Below the pieces are notes generated by a model, which worked only from the letters and a program-made list of their open reading frames with translations, did no database searches and had not been told where the DNA came from. A stretch of DNA of 6,284 bases. It comes from Bacillota bacterium. GTDB taxonomy: Bacteria; Bacillota; Dethiobacteria; DTU022. The stretch lies in NCBI GenBank assembly GCA_012510625.1, contig JAAZHP010000232.1, positions 1 through 6,284 on the forward strand, read 5' to 3'. Made by a program: the position numbers and the translations under genes. Positions 1 through 6,187 of the stretch are shown here, one piece after another (position 1 is the first letter of the stretch; each line of letters begins with the position of its first letter).

Positions 1-939
1 AAGCTGGCCCGGCACCTGGTGGAACTGATTCCCACCGCCGATTGGGCTTTTTTTGGCAAGAACGGCGGCGATATGACCACCTATGCCACCCTGGTGGCGC
101 GCGCCTTTACCAACCGTAAAAAGATCATCATGGTCCGCGGCCACTACCACGGCGTGGCCCCCTGGTGCACGCCTCCCGGTTTCGGCGGGATCATCCCCGA
201 AGATCACATGCACATACTCCAGGTTGCCTGGAACGACCTCGATGAATTCGAGAAAGTGGTCCGGCAATACCGGGGCGAGATCGCCGGCTTCATCGCCCAG
301 CCTTACCACCATATCAATTTCGGCGACCAGGTCATGCCGGCGCCCGGTTACTGGGAAGGGATCGAACGTATCTGCCGCGAAGAGGGGATCGTTCTCATTC
401 TCGACGATGTCCGCGCCGGCTTCCGCCTCAGCATGAAGGGCTCCGGCGATTATTTTGGCTTTAAACCCGACCTGAGCTGCTACTGCAAGGCCATCGCCAA
501 CGGCTACCCCATATCTGCCTGTGTCGGGCGGAAGGAGTTGATGAATGCCGCCTCGAAAGTTTTCTTCACCGGATCTTACTGGACCGCCCAGGTTCCCATG
601 GCCGCAGCCCTGGCCACGCTGCAGGAGCTGGAAAATACGGGGGCCATCGAGAAGATGAAAGAAACCGGAACCCTGCTCATGGAGGGGCTTAAAGAACTGG
701 GCAGCCGCTATGGTCTTGAGATTACCACATCGGGACCGCCGGCAATCCCCTTTATGCGCTTTACCGAAGACCGCGATTTCTTCTGGCAGCAGCTCTTTTG
801 CTCCGAAGTGACCAGGAGGGGTTCCTTCTTCCATCCCCATCACAACTGGTTTATCTCGGCTGCGCATGAAAAAGAGGATATTGAAGAAACGCTCAATCAT
901 GCTGAAGCCGCGATAAAAGTGTTAAAGGAGAAGATTTGA
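1..939 (+). CDS. Class III PLP aminotransferase, glutamate-1-semialdehyde aminomutase-like (5' truncated)
   Basis: The reading frame is open from base 1, so the true start lies upstream; the GTG at 19 is an internal valine. About 312 residues are present, and a family length near 430 implies roughly 110-120 missing N-terminal residues. Numbering from the codon at 19, the fold-type I landmarks are FGKNGGD near 12-18 (cofactor phosphate region), GHYHG at 41-45, LILDD at 126-130 with Asp129 expected to bind the pyridine nitrogen, and CKAIANGYP at 156-164 with Lys157 as the Schiff-base lysine. The C-terminal domain (about 185-306) is intact. The enzyme should move an amino group on a small aldehyde or keto substrate in the cytoplasm. 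Two usual acidic residues are changed: the family EP is QP (Gln94) and DEV is DDV (Asp130). Being followed by a split transketolase rather than heme genes argues against a role as HemL. Family is near certain; substrate is unknown. Confidence 0.9.
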   Translation, partial: KLARHLVELIPTADWAFFGKNGGDMTTYATLVARAFTNRKKIIMVRGHYHGVAPWCTPPGFGGIIPEDHMHILQVAWNDLDEFEKVVRQYRGEIAGFIAQPYHHINFGDQVMPAPGYWEGIERICREEGIVLILDDVRAGFRLSMKGSGDYFGFKPDLSCYCKAIANGYPISACVGRKELMNAASKVFFTGSYWTAQVPMAAALATLQELENTGAIEKMKETGTLLMEGLKELGSRYGLEITTSGPPAIPFMRFTEDRDFFWQQLFCSEVTRRGSFFHPHHNWFISAAHEKEDIEETLNHAEAAIKVLKEKI

Positions 940-991
940 TCCCGGATTCGTCAAAATAATATGAATTCAGCAAAGGAGGTTTTAGCCGGAG

Positions 992-1834
992 ATGCCATTA
1001 ACTGAACAGGAGATCGCTTTTTTGAAAGAGAAGGCCTGGCTGGCCAGGCGGAACACCATTCAAACCCTGATGTGGGCGGGCGGCGGCCACGCCGGAGGCG
1101 CTCTCAGCCAGATCGATATTCTGGTTGCGCTTTACTATCACTACTTAAAAGTTGATCCCAAGAATCCTGACTGGGAAGACCGCGACCGGGTCGTCCTGAG
1201 CAAAGGACATGGCGGGATCGGCTACGCTCCCATACTGGCGGATCTCGGTTATTTTAAACAGGAGCTGCTCAAGGAATTCAACCATACCGGCTCGCCCTTC
1301 GGTATGCACCTCGATATGCTCAAGGTGCCCGGCGTTGATGCCTCGACCGGCTCTTTGGGGCACGGCCTGCCCATCGCCGTGGGAATGGCCATAGGGGCGC
1401 GCCTGAAGAAGAAATCGTGGCGGGTCTACTGCATTCTTGGCGACGGCGAATGCCACGAGGGCTCGATCTGGGAAGCGGCCATGAGCGCCGCCCATTACAA
1501 GGTGGACAACCTGACCGTTTTTGTTGACCGCAACAAGCACTGCATAGACGGCCCCACCGAGACAGTAATGACCCTTGAGCCTCTCAAGGATAAATGGCTT
1601 AGCTTTGGCTGGCACGCGCTGATCATCGACGGCCATGATTTTGCCCAGATTGGCGGCGCCATTGACGAAGCGCTGCAGACAACGGGACGCCCCACGGTGA
1701 TCATAGCGAATACGATTAAAGGCAAGGGCGTCGATTATATGGAAGATGACCCCGCCTGGCATTACGGCGGGCTCGACTCAGACGGCATGGAGAAGGCTTT
1801 TCAATCTATCGACCGGATGTACGGCAAAGCTTAG
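992..1834 (+). CDS. Transketolase, N-terminal (thiamine diphosphate-binding) subunit
   Basis: This 280-residue protein is the PP-domain half of a two-gene transketolase; it should pair with the next product to form an active cytoplasmic enzyme that transfers two-carbon ketol units. Visible motifs are GGHAGGALS (31-39, His33), LSKGHGGIGYA (69-79, His73), a histidine at 106 before PGVDASTGSLGHGL (113-126), the ThDP/metal motif GDGECHEGS at 150-158 closed by DRN at 179-181, and IKGKGVDYME (242-251) followed by AWHYGG with His257. By eye these histidines match the yeast transketolase active-site set (30, 69, 103, 263). The length is normal for a split N-half. The ATG follows AAAGGAGGT at 972-980 with an 11-nt gap. 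It lies 52 bp after the aminotransferase and 33 bp before the C-half, so cotranscription is likely. Substrate specificity is not set by this half alone. Confidence 0.95.
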   Translation: MPLTEQEIAFLKEKAWLARRNTIQTLMWAGGGHAGGALSQIDILVALYYHYLKVDPKNPDWEDRDRVVLSKGHGGIGYAPILADLGYFKQELLKEFNHTGSPFGMHLDMLKVPGVDASTGSLGHGLPIAVGMAIGARLKKKSWRVYCILGDGECHEGSIWEAAMSAAHYKVDNLTVFVDRNKHCIDGPTETVMTLEPLKDKWLSFGWHALIIDGHDFAQIGGAIDEALQTTGRPTVIIANTIKGKGVDYMEDDPAWHYGGLDSDGMEKAFQSIDRMYGKA

Positions 1835-1852
1835 GCTGGCCCTGCACCGCTG

Positions 1853-1860
1853 AAAGGAGG
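1853..1860 (+). promoter_or_regulatory. Shine-Dalgarno site that selects the TTG start of the transketolase C-half
   Basis: AAAGGAGG lies 7 nt before the TTG at 1868, which is ideal spacing. The first in-frame ATG (1910, residue 15) has no comparable site upstream, so TTG is the better start. Confidence 0.8.
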
Positions 1861-1867
1861 ATCTTAC

Positions 1868-2875
1868 TTGAGTACCGGTTTAACATATCATACTTATGAC
1901 ACCGACCATATGACCCCGGCGGAAATATATGGACATGTCCTGGCCGAGCTCGGCGAAAAGAGGGAAGATATTGTCGGTCTAACCGCCGACCTGGCCAAGT
2001 CTACCAAGATCGGCAAGTTCGGCAGCAAATTTCCCGAGCGCTTTTTCAACGTGGGCATTGCCGAGCAGAATCTCTTTGGGATGGCCGCAGGCCTGGCCCT
2101 GGCCGGCTTTATTCCCTTTGTCTCCACTTTCGCCGTCTTCGCGGCGCTGCGGGCGGGGGAGCAGGTGCGCACCGATATCTGCTACATGAACCTCAACTGC
2201 AAGATCATCGCCACCCACTCCGGAATCTCTTTCGGACAGGCGGGATCGACACACCACTGCAACGAAGACCTGGGCGTAATGCGCACCTTTCCCAACATGA
2301 CGGTTATTGCTCCCGCCGACGGCTACGAAACCGCCAACGCGGTGATCGCCAGCCTCGATCACCCCGGACCGGTCTATATCCGGATTGGGCGCGGTTTTGA
2401 ACAAACCGTCTATGAGAATCCGGATTACGGCTTCCAAATCGGCAAGGCGGTAACGATGCACGAAGGCTCAGATATCACGGTAATGGCCATCGGGCCCTGT
2501 GTTCTGCATGCCGTGGAGGCGGCCAAGCGCCTGAAGGAGCAGGGCATATCGGTGCGGGTCCTGAACATGCATACGATCAAGCCCATCGACAAAGAGGCCG
2601 TTTTCGCCGCGGTCAACGACACGCGCCGCATCATCACCGTGGAGGCGCACAACATCTACGGAGGCCTGGGCACCGCCGTGGCCGAGACGATCGTGGAAGC
2701 GGGCAAATCCTGCCGCCTCAAGCGCCTCGGACTGCAGGATGAGTTTGCCATTGTCGGCTACACCGACGATCTCTACAGCTACTACAAGCTGGATGACAAC
2801 GGGATCATGGAAGCCGTTACCGAAATGCTAAACCTTGAAGTGGAAGAAGATGAAGACTGGGAGGACGAGATTTAA
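1868..2875 (+). CDS. Transketolase, C-terminal (pyrimidine-binding and C-terminal domain) subunit
   Basis: This 335-residue protein completes the split transketolase. The Pyr domain (about 15-180) has FFNVGIAEQN (59-68), with Glu66 as the glutamate that activates the cofactor aminopyrimidine, then THSGIS (116-121) and GSTHHCNED (126-134), and PNMTVIAPAD (142-151). The C-terminal domain (about 190-325) ends with VEAHNIYGGLG (258-268). By-eye alignment to yeast transketolase keeps His469 (His117), His481 (His129), Ser386 (Ser45) and Arg528 (Arg175), but the position of Asp477 is Ala125 and no arginine is found where Arg359 is expected (TPAEIYG, 16-22). The acceptor is therefore probably not a standard sugar phosphate, or it is bound differently; this is inference. 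The C-terminus is unusually acidic (residues 324-334 are mostly Glu/Asp). Start is TTG. The gap to the next gene is 21 bp. Confidence 0.94.
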   Translation: MSTGLTYHTYDTDHMTPAEIYGHVLAELGEKREDIVGLTADLAKSTKIGKFGSKFPERFFNVGIAEQNLFGMAAGLALAGFIPFVSTFAVFAALRAGEQVRTDICYMNLNCKIIATHSGISFGQAGSTHHCNEDLGVMRTFPNMTVIAPADGYETANAVIASLDHPGPVYIRIGRGFEQTVYENPDYGFQIGKAVTMHEGSDITVMAIGPCVLHAVEAAKRLKEQGISVRVLNMHTIKPIDKEAVFAAVNDTRRIITVEAHNIYGGLGTAVAETIVEAGKSCRLKRLGLQDEFAIVGYTDDLYSYYKLDDNGIMEAVTEMLNLEVEEDEDWEDEI

Positions 2876-2896
2876 GAAAGGAGGCCGGCTCCAACG

Positions 2897-3670
2897 ATGC
2901 CTGATCAAGATAAACTGACGGCAATTTTACTGATGAGAGCGGCTCTCCCGCTGACCAAGACGCTGCTCGAGGAGAAACCGAAGCTGGCCCGGAAATATGC
3001 CGGGTGGAACCGGGTGGTGCAGTTCCAGGTGAAAGACGATCCCGAGCTGGCCTGCCACCTGCAGTTTGTTGACGGCAAGCTGGAATACAATGCCGGAAGA
3101 CATCCCGCGCCGCAGATCGACTTTGTCTTCAAGACTCCGGCCGATTTTGTCGCCCTCATGAGCGGCAAAATAGCCCTGCCGAAAATAAAGGGGGCTCTTA
3201 AGAACTTCGGGACGCTGGCCGGCTTTCTGCCGCTCATGCTTGGGCTGACCCTGCTCTTGCCCAGCAAGCTGCCGAAAGATCCGGATAAGCGGGCTCTCAA
3301 GGTGAGGCTGCTGCTCTATTTCATTACCACGGCGCTTTCCCTGCTGAACCGCCACGGCCATGCGGGGATGCGCGAGTTTACCAGGGATATGCCCGACCGG
3401 ATTTTCCAATGGTCGGTTCAATCCTCCGACCCCGCGGCTTACCTGCGGATAAGCAAGGGACGGACCAAGTCTGGCCGGGGTATTTACGGCCGGCGCCGCC
3501 CCTTTGTCCATATGATCTTTTCTTCTATTGATGCAGCCTTTCTTGTGCTTACCGGCCAGGTCGACAACAACGCGGCCATGCGGGATGGCCTGCTGGTGGT
3601 TGACGGTTCGCCGGAGCATGGCAAGGATATCTCAACCATTATGAAACAGATTGAAGCGATGATTTCCTGA
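2897..3670 (+). CDS. SCP2-like protein with two apparent repeat halves, function unknown
   Basis: This 257-residue protein resembles the SCP2 sterol-carrier fold, a small lipid- or hydrophobic-ligand-binding module. The clearest signatures are IDFVFKTPADFVALMSGKI (74-92) and FVHMIFSSIDAAFLVLTGQV (203-222), each followed by a basic or glycine-containing strand; the second half ends LVVDGSPEHGKDISTIMKQI, as in SCP2 C-termini. The two halves align with each other: FQVKDDPELACHLQF (43-57) against WSVQSSDPAAYLRI (172-185), suggesting an internal duplication. Between them lies a hydrophobic stretch, FGTLAGFLPLMLGLTLLLP (104-122), which may be a buried helix or a membrane-contacting segment; no signal peptide is visible. 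GAAAGGAGG ends at 2884, 12 nt before the ATG. It is the last gene before a strong terminator, so it is likely coexpressed with the transketolase. It could be a lipid- or cofactor-binding partner; no catalytic residues are evident. Confidence 0.7.
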   Translation: MPDQDKLTAILLMRAALPLTKTLLEEKPKLARKYAGWNRVVQFQVKDDPELACHLQFVDGKLEYNAGRHPAPQIDFVFKTPADFVALMSGKIALPKIKGALKNFGTLAGFLPLMLGLTLLLPSKLPKDPDKRALKVRLLLYFITTALSLLNRHGHAGMREFTRDMPDRIFQWSVQSSDPAAYLRISKGRTKSGRGIYGRRRPFVHMIFSSIDAAFLVLTGQVDNNAAMRDGLLVVDGSPEHGKDISTIMKQIEAMIS

Positions 3671-3686
3671 TAATACTGTCATTCGC

Positions 3687-3702
3687 GGGGGTGAAAACCC
3701 CC
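3687..3702 (+). repeat. G/C hairpin with GAAA loop beside a CCCTCTCCCTAACCCTCTC-type motif
   Basis: GGGGGT (3687-3692) and ACCCCC (3697-3702) form a perfect 6-bp stem closed by a GAAA tetraloop. The sequence directly after it reads CTCTCCCTAACCCTCTC, a motif common in dispersed intergenic repeats of many bacteria. There is no T-run after this stem, so it is probably not itself a terminator. It may be the remnant of a small mobile repeat. Confidence 0.45.
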
Positions 3703-3722
3703 TCTCCCTAACCCTCTCGGAT

Positions 3723-3766
3723 GTGGGGGGGGAAGTTAACAAACAACTTCCCGCTCCACTTTTTTT
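3723..3766 (+). terminator. Strong intrinsic terminator after the transketolase operon
   Basis: Bases 3723-3737 pair with 3745-3759 to form a 15-position stem with one G-G mismatch (3729/3753) and one G-T wobble (3727/3755). The loop is the 7-nt AACAAAC. Seven T's (3760-3766) follow the stem immediately. This is the textbook Rho-independent layout on the plus strand, 52 bp after the stop of the SCP2-like gene. It separates unit 1 from the promoter of unit 2. Confidence 0.9.
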
Positions 3767-3830
3767 GCCTTTAATAGAGTGTATCGCTCATGCGGCAAAA
3801 ACTTATAAATTAATCACTCCTTCTTTCCGG

Positions 3831-3859
3831 TTGAACAACTTGTTCGAAGCTGTTAAAAT
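3831..3859 (+). promoter_or_regulatory. Putative sigma-70/sigma-A promoter for the DUF362-deacetylase unit
   Basis: TTGAAC (3831-3836) and TAAAAT (3854-3859) are separated by exactly 17 nt. Each matches the consensus at four or five of six positions. The surrounding region is much more AT-rich than the genes, lies downstream of the terminator, and is 44 bp before the DUF362 start. Confidence 0.65.
3833..3845. promoter_or_regulatory. Perfect 13-bp palindrome overlapping the -35 box, possible operator
   Basis: GAACAA (3833-3838), a central C, then TTGTTC (3840-3845) form a perfect inverted repeat. It overlaps the TTGAAC -35 box and runs into the spacer, where a bound dimeric repressor would block RNA polymerase. 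No regulator gene is in the window. Confidence 0.4.
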
Positions 3860-3903
3860 TCAAACAGGAATATTTCTTAATATTTAGAAAAGGGGGCTGC
3901 CGG

Positions 3904-5214
3904 ATGATGGAGCTGTCAAAGGTGAGCCTGGTAAAGTTCAATGACGAGAGGCTCAATATTCGCCGGGCCGTGGAGATGTGCGAAGGTTTTAGAGGCCTGA
4001 CATCAGCAAAGAAAGTGCTGCTGAAACCGAACCTGGTAATGTGGGATGAAGTGCTGCCTTTCCCCAGGTTCGGCGTGATCACCACGGCGCTGGTTGTCGA
4101 AGAGATGGTCCGGATGCTGAAAGAGCACGGCTGCAGCGATATTACCATTGCCGAGGCGACGACTGAAGACAAGGCCATAAATTCCGGAACGCTGGAAGCT
4201 TACCGGGGGATGGGCTATCATCAGCTGGAGAAAAAGTATGGGGTGAAGCTGCTGGATCTCAACCGGGGGCCTTTTGAAAAGGTTGAGTTTGACGGATTTT
4301 CTCTTAATATCGCCGCTCCGGTTCTGGAGACGGATTTTTTAATTAACCTGCCTGTTTTAAAAACGCATAATACCACGAAGGTTACCCTGGGCTTTAAAAA
4401 CCTGAAAGGATGCCTCTCCCGCCGCTCCAAGATCTTTTGCCATCATGCCGAGCTCCCCCTGGATCGCTTTATCCAGCGCCTCGGCGAGAAGCTGGCTCCG
4501 GCGCTAACCCTCATTGACGGGATCTATGCCCTCGATCGCGGGCCGGCCATGAACGGGACTGCTCACCGCGCCGACATCCTGATTGCGTCGCGGGATATGT
4601 TTGCCGCAGATGTTGCCGGGACCATGATCCTGGGGATGGACCCCGCCGGAATAGGGCACCTGGCCGAGCATGCCCGCCGCCATGACCTGCCGCTTGACGG
4701 AAGCAACCTTGAGATCTGCGGTGAAAACTTGAGCAGCCTGGTCATGCCGCTGAAGTGGGACTGGGGCTGGCTCGAGGACAACTCCGGCCCTACCGCATTT
4801 GGCAGGATGGGCATAAGCGGGATTCACTACCCCAAGTATGACCACACCATCTGTTCGGGATGCTCCTTTTTAAACAATATGATCCTGATCCTGCTTATCG
4901 GCGCCTACACCGGGGAGCCCTTTGACAATATCGAGTTTCTTACGGGCAAAGTGGCCCGCTCCACGGGCGGCTTCAAGAAGACCTTTCTTTTTGGCAACTG
5001 CATCATCCGTGCGAACCGGGACAACCCGGCAATAACCGAAGCGGTAGAGATCAAGGGCTGTCCGCCGCGGGCGGAGGATATTGTCCGCATCCTGAATGAG
5101 CATGGGATCAAGGCTGATTTTAATACCTATATCCAGTACCGCACCTCCCTGGCGGCGCGATATCATGACCGGCCGGAGTTTCGGGAAGATCATTTTTCTG
5201 TTGCCGGGGAATAG
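3904..5214 (+). CDS. DUF362 protein with a C-terminal four-cysteine, probable Fe-S, region
   Basis: This 436-residue protein has a DUF362 domain over about residues 36-255. Recognisable blocks are LLKPNLV (39-45), INLPVLKTH (147-155), TLGFKNLKG (161-169), LTLIDGIYAL (201-210) and an ILIASRDMFAADVAG block (225-239). DUF362 has no settled biochemical role; many members are redox proteins with attached ferredoxin-type clusters. Here a different C-terminal part carries CSGC (Cys317, Cys320), FGNC (Cys366) and KGCPPRAED (Cys386). The GCPPR segment resembles the cluster-binding motif of NuoB and hydrogenase small subunits, so a single [4Fe-4S] cluster is plausible. No signal peptide is seen; IAADVAG-like segments and ILILLIGAY (327-335) are hydrophobic but short. 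AGGGGG (3891-3896) sits 7 nt before the ATG at 3904; a second ATG follows at 3907. The deacetylase gene follows after 40 bp. Family call is confident; function is unknown. Confidence 0.88.
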   Translation: MMELSKVSLVKFNDERLNIRRAVEMCEGFRGLTSAKKVLLKPNLVMWDEVLPFPRFGVITTALVVEEMVRMLKEHGCSDITIAEATTEDKAINSGTLEAYRGMGYHQLEKKYGVKLLDLNRGPFEKVEFDGFSLNIAAPVLETDFLINLPVLKTHNTTKVTLGFKNLKGCLSRRSKIFCHHAELPLDRFIQRLGEKLAPALTLIDGIYALDRGPAMNGTAHRADILIASRDMFAADVAGTMILGMDPAGIGHLAEHARRHDLPLDGSNLEICGENLSSLVMPLKWDWGWLEDNSGPTAFGRMGISGIHYPKYDHTICSGCSFLNNMILILLIGAYTGEPFDNIEFLTGKVARSTGGFKKTFLFGNCIIRANRDNPAITEAVEIKGCPPRAEDIVRILNEHGIKADFNTYIQYRTSLAARYHDRPEFREDHFSVAGE

Positions 5215-5234
5215 CAAGGCGGCTGCAATATTAC

Positions 5235-5240
5235 AGGAGG
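5235..5240 (+). promoter_or_regulatory. Shine-Dalgarno site of the deacetylase gene, unusually far from its start
   Basis: AGGAGG lies 14 nt before the ATG at 5255, longer than for the other genes. The better-spaced in-frame GTG at 5243 is ruled out because TAG follows at 5249. The later ATG at 5312 has no ribosome binding site of its own. Confidence 0.6.
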
Positions 5241-5254
5241 GAGTGCGATAGAAA

Positions 5255-6025
5255 ATGATGCAGTCTGAAGTTAAAGTAAAGGATCTGATCCCCATTCCGG
5301 ATCTTGTGTCGATGCGGCGGATTCTCTGCGTGCAGCCGCATCCCGATGACGCCGAGATCGGCGCCGGCGCGACAGTGGCCAGGTTGATCCGGTCCGGATC
5401 GGAGGTGGTTTACCTGACCGTAACCGACGGCGGCGCCGGCACCGAGGATGCGTCGCTGGCTCCGGCGGAGCTGGTCCGCATCCGCCGGCACGAGGGGGAG
5501 GAGGCCGCCCGCCTGCTCGGGGTGGAGCAGATGATCTGGCTCGATTTCCCGGACGGAGGCTGCCTGGAGCTGTCTGCGGTGCGGGAAAAGATTATTGAAG
5601 CGGTGCGGCGGGTCCGCCCGGATATGCTCATGGTCATAGATCCCTGGCTGCCTTACGAAGCCCATTCCGACCACCGGAATACCGGCCTCGCCGCCGCGGA
5701 GGCGGTACTGTTAAGCGGCTTTCCTCATGTTTGCCCGCAGCATCTTAAAGAAGGCCTGACGCCGCATGCGCCGCAGGGGGTGGCTTTTTACGGCAGCTCC
5801 CGCCCGAACACGTTTATCGATGTCACCGCAACCTGGCCGTTAAAGCTGGAGGCCATAGCAAAGCATAAAAGCCAGTTCAACCCGGAAAGCCTGGAGATGC
5901 TCACCGCCTATCTTACAGCAAAGGCGCGCGAGCATGCTGCGGGAAAGGGTTTCGAGCTGGCCGAGGCTTTCAAAGTGCTCTCGCCGATTCACCTGCACTT
6001 CTTTGAAGACGCCTGGCAGTCCTAG
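5255..6025 (+). CDS. PIG-L/LmbE-family zinc-dependent N-deacetylase
   Basis: This 256-residue protein belongs to the family that removes N-acetyl groups from GlcNAc-type conjugates (GlcNAc-PI deacetylase PIG-L, MshB, BshB, LmbE). The N-terminal beta strand and metal motif read ILCVQPHPDDAEIGAG (23-38), with His29 and Asp32 as expected zinc ligands and Asp31 as the general base. The third zinc ligand is His140 in EAHSDHRNTG (135-144). Further family marks are VTDGGAGTED (56-65), RRHEGEEAARLLG (77-89), and a KSQFNP segment (205-210), which matches the usual H..Q region. Length is typical. About 20 residues precede the usual start of the fold, and an internal ATG at 5312 (residue 20) would remove them, but the only ribosome binding site favours 5255. 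No signal peptide is visible, so it should be cytoplasmic. It is cotranscribed with the DUF362 gene. The acetylated substrate, an amino sugar or small thiol precursor, cannot be told. Confidence 0.92.
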   Translation: MMQSEVKVKDLIPIPDLVSMRRILCVQPHPDDAEIGAGATVARLIRSGSEVVYLTVTDGGAGTEDASLAPAELVRIRRHEGEEAARLLGVEQMIWLDFPDGGCLELSAVREKIIEAVRRVRPDMLMVIDPWLPYEAHSDHRNTGLAAAEAVLLSGFPHVCPQHLKEGLTPHAPQGVAFYGSSRPNTFIDVTATWPLKLEAIAKHKSQFNPESLEMLTAYLTAKAREHAAGKGFELAEAFKVLSPIHLHFFEDAWQS

Positions 6026-6070
6026 GCGTGATTGTAGGGGCGGGCTTCCATGCCCGCATATCGGAGGTCA

Positions 6071-6119
6071 GAGGTCGGAGGTCAGAAGTCTGAGGACATG
6101 ACAAAGGTGTAGGGGCGGG
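6071..6119 (+). repeat. 49-nt exact direct repeat, copy 1
   Basis: Identical to 6139-6187 with a 68-nt period. It begins with GAGGTCGGAGGTCAGAAGTC, contains GAGGACATGAC, and ends in the GTAGGGGCGGG block. The upstream bases 6062-6070 carry another partial GGAGGTCA unit. Confidence 0.95.
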
Positions 6120-6138
6120 CCTTCCCGCCCGCATATGG

Positions 6139-6187
6139 GAGGTCGGAGGTCAGAAGTCTGAGGACATGACAAAGGTGTAGGGGCGGG
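6139..6187 (+). repeat. 49-nt exact direct repeat, copy 2
   Basis: Second perfect copy of the unit at 6071-6119. The 19 nt between the copies (6120-6138) hold the right arm of a hairpin and the GCATAT tail, so duplication of one repeat-plus-hairpin module is the simplest explanation. Confidence 0.95.

Noticed and set aside
19..939. GTG at 19 as the true start of the aminotransferase
   Set aside because: The frame is open to base 1, upstream codons fit the family (KLARHL before VELIP), and the N-terminal domain would be missing.
1145..1762. Long reverse-strand open frame across the transketolase N-half
   Set aside because: It is antisense to a gene with every family motif, has no ribosome binding site or recognisable domain, and such frames are common opposite GC-rich genes.
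2927..3619. Long reverse-strand open frame opposite the SCP2-like gene
   Set aside because: Low-complexity basic composition and no motif; the forward gene has a ribosome binding site, operon context and fold signatures.
3804..3809. TATAAA as an alternative -10 box
   Set aside because: No acceptable -35 hexamer lies 16-18 nt upstream, whereas 3831-3859 has both boxes at ideal spacing.
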